From Lepidodermella squamata (taxonomy: Eukaryota; Gastrotricha), in assembly GCA_047495785.1 (NCBI GenBank), contig JBLDXI010000009.1:1984001-2048000 (forward strand): a stretch of 64,000 nucleotides of DNA, read 5' to 3'. The stretch's first letter is position 1; each line of letters opens with the position of its first letter. The position numbers and the translations under genes were made by a program. The notes beneath the pieces were generated by a model. The model made no database searches. It saw only the letters and a list, made by a program, of their open reading frames with translations, and had not been told where the DNA came from. This document shows positions 61,446 to 64,000 of the stretch, one piece after another.

Positions 61446-63393
61446 ATGGATAAAAGCTCGGCTACATCTACTCACTGCGAGGCAAGTTACATAAACATGT
61501 AATTTTTTAATTGGGCGTAATGGAAGCTGCTTTTTGCATTTTCGCCGATAACATGAACCGGTCACCGGTCACAACAGTCTTAACCGGCACTTATCGGATT
61601 TTATCAGCAACGCTGCTTTGATGGGAATGCACTTGCATTTTGTTATCAGTCTTACTATAATTTTGATTTGGTTTTATCGTATGTTTTATTTAGTCTGCGC
61701 CCACAAGTGAGGAGGTTCTTGTCATCGCTAGTGCTTTTGCCGATTTAGTATCAGAAACGAAGTTGGAAAGTGTCGATATGGATGGAATGCCAAGGTAAAA
61801 AAATCCAGAAATTATTTAATTTCGAAATTGAATGATTTTACAGGCCTCGATTTGCCGAACCCACCCCTGTGCCCCTACGGGGCGAATCCGGTGTGACTAT
61901 TCGCTCGACGCAAGATGCTCGAAAAGACCCGGTTTTCGAGCAAAGTAAGCCAGTTGAAGCAAGAAGGCGCAATTATGCACCGAAGCTTTATGCCGATGCC
62001 GCGACGGATACCCAGGATCAAGCTGATATCTCGAGTCAAAAGCCAGTGCATACCGAGGAGCCCGTTGTGCCTCTAACAACGGAAGCCCAAAACACATTTC
62101 CGCAAATTAACGGTAGCCGTCATGTAATTGTCGAGAATATTCTGGCGAGCGACGAGCACCCTGTTAACTCGGGACCTGTTGAGGCGATAATCGAGACCGC
62201 TAAAGCAATGCCCGCCGTTCAAGTTCGTAAGGTCGAGGACTGGCGAGAAAAAGCACGCGCGATCGCTACCCGCATCAACCAACAAATCGATCATGAAAAA
62301 CCAACAGCCGAGGAAGCGAAGCCACAACTCGTGGAAGACACGATTCGCAACCGAATCAAACGAACCGTTGTCCAGAAGCCTATTGAAGAATCTTCGGTGC
62401 CTGACTTTGTTCGCAAAGCTAGAGCGATGTCTCAAACTGCTGCTTCGAAAATTGCTCAAAATGGCAACTTGATTGAATCACACCCGCCTAAGTAAGATAT
62501 TGTCATTATAGTTGAAATTTACAATTTTGTTATTTTAAATCAGGGTTGTCGACAGGCCCGTTGAAAATGTTGCCCACGAGGTCATCGAATTCCCTAGCTT
62601 TGCCACAAACGGGCATGTTAACGAAAACCTTGTTCAAGGAAGCGCGGAAGCTGCAATCGAACCTGCCATTACAGTTGCTGCAGGTGTTACGGTTTCTGCT
62701 GCGCCTTCTATTCCTCCTCAAGCAATAGAGGAGCGGCCAAAGTCGACATCAACGGAGTCGTCTGAATTGAGCAGCCATCAAGATTCGGCTGTTGAAAACC
62801 ATCCAGAAGACGAGGAAAATTCTGGTAGCGAAAAGTTGAAGCACGAATGGATGATGCGTGCCGCCAAGATTAAGGCAGCTATTCCGAGCATGCTGGACGA
62901 GAAAACTGAATTGAAGCGCGAAGCTATGGCGCTGATTCGAGAGCAACACAAGCAAAGCCGTAGCTTGGTTTCTCAACTGGCGAAGACACCAACTCAAAAA
63001 ACGGTCCAAGCTTCCATCCAACAAAAACGAAACGCTTACAAGCAATTCGCCGCTGCACCCTCACAAGTTCGCGATACCTGGTTGCCTAAGCCTGAACCAA
63101 TTGGTAAGATATTTAATTAATTTTGGTCGACCCCATCTAAAGTTTTCCCGTACAGAGAGCGGTTTTGACGTTGTTCCGAAGAATCGCAGTGGTTCCTCTG
63201 CATCTTCATCCCCTGATGGTTCTCAGGTCTTCCGTTCAAAATGTAAGACATGACAAAACATTGATCGCTCATGCTTATTTTTTTCTTGATAGCAAATGTG
63301 TCTCAGCAAGAAAACGGCTACGACAAGGCTCGTTCCGGACTTTTGGATGAGCACCGAAACCAAAACGTCTTAAACGGAGCCGAGAACCACTGA
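61446..63393 (+). CDS. unrecognised, mostly disordered protein
   Basis: Six exons: 61446-61481, 61694-61794, 61844-62491, 62544-63103, 63156-63242, 63293-63393 (510 residues, phases closed). The first intron, 61482-61693, uses a GC donor with perfect context (gag/gcaagt). I do not recognise the protein. It is rich in E, K, A, P and V with few hydrophobic segments. Two related segments occur (WREKARAIATRINQQI near residue 180 and FVRKARAMSQTAAS near 245). A more conserved-looking helical part lies near residue 365 (HEWMMRAAKIKAAIPSML ... DEKTELKREAMALIREQHK). There is no signal peptide or membrane segment. An adaptor or cytoskeletal role would be guesswork. Confidence refers to the gene model. 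Confidence 0.75.
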
Positions 63394-64000
63394 TTCCATT
63401 CGAGGTTACCGGGATTCAAAGCTAAATCCGATTTATGTTAGGCTCTACATCTATTGTGACAACATTATTTCGGATTTGAGAATGAAGCCCGATTCTAATA
63501 ATATCTTTGTTGTGATTTATGTTATTTTAACATGCTTATTTTAAACAATATTCGTCCGTTCACTGCGCTGCTTGCTCTTAATTTTCACTTTTGGGCTGCT
63601 CATTAGCCAGCTTTTTCTTTGTTAAACCGACGCGGAATAAAAATGTCAAATTTGACTTGTTGTCAATTGGATTGTTGGTATCTTTTTCAGTAAACCTAAA
63701 GGCTGGCTCCATTTCCCGCCTTGAAAATTGACATTGGTTAATCAATCATGCGAATCAATTTTTGCCCTGATCAAATTTGAGCATTTTTATCTCGAAATTC
63801 TCCACAGCCTTACCCAAACATATGCACATTAGCCCTTTAAGCGAACTGGAATAGTATGACAAAAATTTCTTCTTGCAGGCTATTCAAATGTAGCTCACTC
63901 ACATAGCCCAGATCACCCCACTTGGGCATGTCAAAGCAACCCCATTTTACTGTTCGCAAATGCTCACTATAAAGCTTGGGCGTGGCACGCCACAGAGCGA
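63394..64000. other. downstream flank of the last gene
   Basis: AT-rich 3' untranslated and intergenic DNA. No further feature seen to the window edge. Confidence 0.5.

Overview
The window is nuclear DNA from a compact animal genome. Genes are split by many short introns (often 45-100 nt), with no bacterial operon or ribosome-binding-site pattern. The gene set is metazoan: an SH2B adaptor, APPBP2, a nicotinic-type Cys-loop channel, a MAPKAPK2/3 kinase, VKOR, CDC45 and a CDK. CFAP53 and an LRRC74-like protein point to an animal with motile cilia or flagella, and a MOLO1/TPM membrane protein points to an invertebrate. I cannot fix the phylum. For most genes I joined exons by hand; nearly every model keeps a consistent reading phase over all introns and has a total length divisible by three. 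I ran no alignment or search, so all family names are by recognition.

Layout, left to right. 0.2-0.8 kb (-): 3' end of an unidentified zinc-finger gene. 2-6.8 kb (+): ankyrin-repeat protein with a polyQ, disordered tail; a tRNA-derived element lies in one of its introns. 8.1-11 kb (+): APPBP2. 11.9-12.5 kb (+): PTRH2. 12.6-14.4 kb (+): RUSF1 (DUF647). 14.4-17.6 kb: gene-free. 17.6-20.5 kb (+): SH2B adaptor. 21.2-23.2 kb (-): MOLO1/TPM-like membrane protein. 24-25.4 kb (+): NEK-like pseudokinase. 26-28.3 kb (-): nicotinic-type Cys-loop subunit. 28.3-33.3 kb: gene-free. 33.3-35.2 kb (-): BOLA2 followed 3 nt later by UTP3/SAS10. 35.5-35.7 kb: reverse-transcriptase remnant. 36.5-39.6 kb (+): LRRC74-like LRR/EF-hand protein. 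40.8-41.2 kb (+): MIF family. 41.8-45.5 kb (-): CDK1/2-like kinase, then CDC45. 46.9-47.7 kb: GC-rich repeat. 47.9-48.5 kb (+): VKORC1. 48.9-54.9 kb (-): MAPKAPK2/3, two tandem ABHD11 paralogues and CFAP53. 56.7-58.1 kb (+): MRM3-like rRNA methyltransferase. 58.2-58.5 kb (-): RPLP2. 61.4-63.4 kb (+): an unrecognised, largely disordered protein.

Functional groupings. CDK and CDC45 are head-to-tail cell-cycle/replication genes. UTP3, RPLP2, MRM3 and PTRH2 serve ribosome biogenesis, the ribosome, or tRNA rescue. CFAP53 and possibly LRRC74 relate to cilia. The MOLO1-like gene sits about 3 kb from a nicotinic-type receptor gene, and MOLO-1 in C. elegans is an accessory subunit of such receptors.

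Most notable observations: the NEK-like pseudokinase (HRD changed to HRN, DFG changed to NVI); the MOLO1/receptor linkage; three introns best modelled as GC-AG; very small gaps between same-strand genes (BOLA2-UTP3 3 nt, ABHD11-ABHD11 77 nt, ABHD11-CFAP53 82 nt) that suggest operon-like transcription; a CDK with a variant cyclin-binding helix; and a 22-bp perfect inverted repeat at 60.1 kb.
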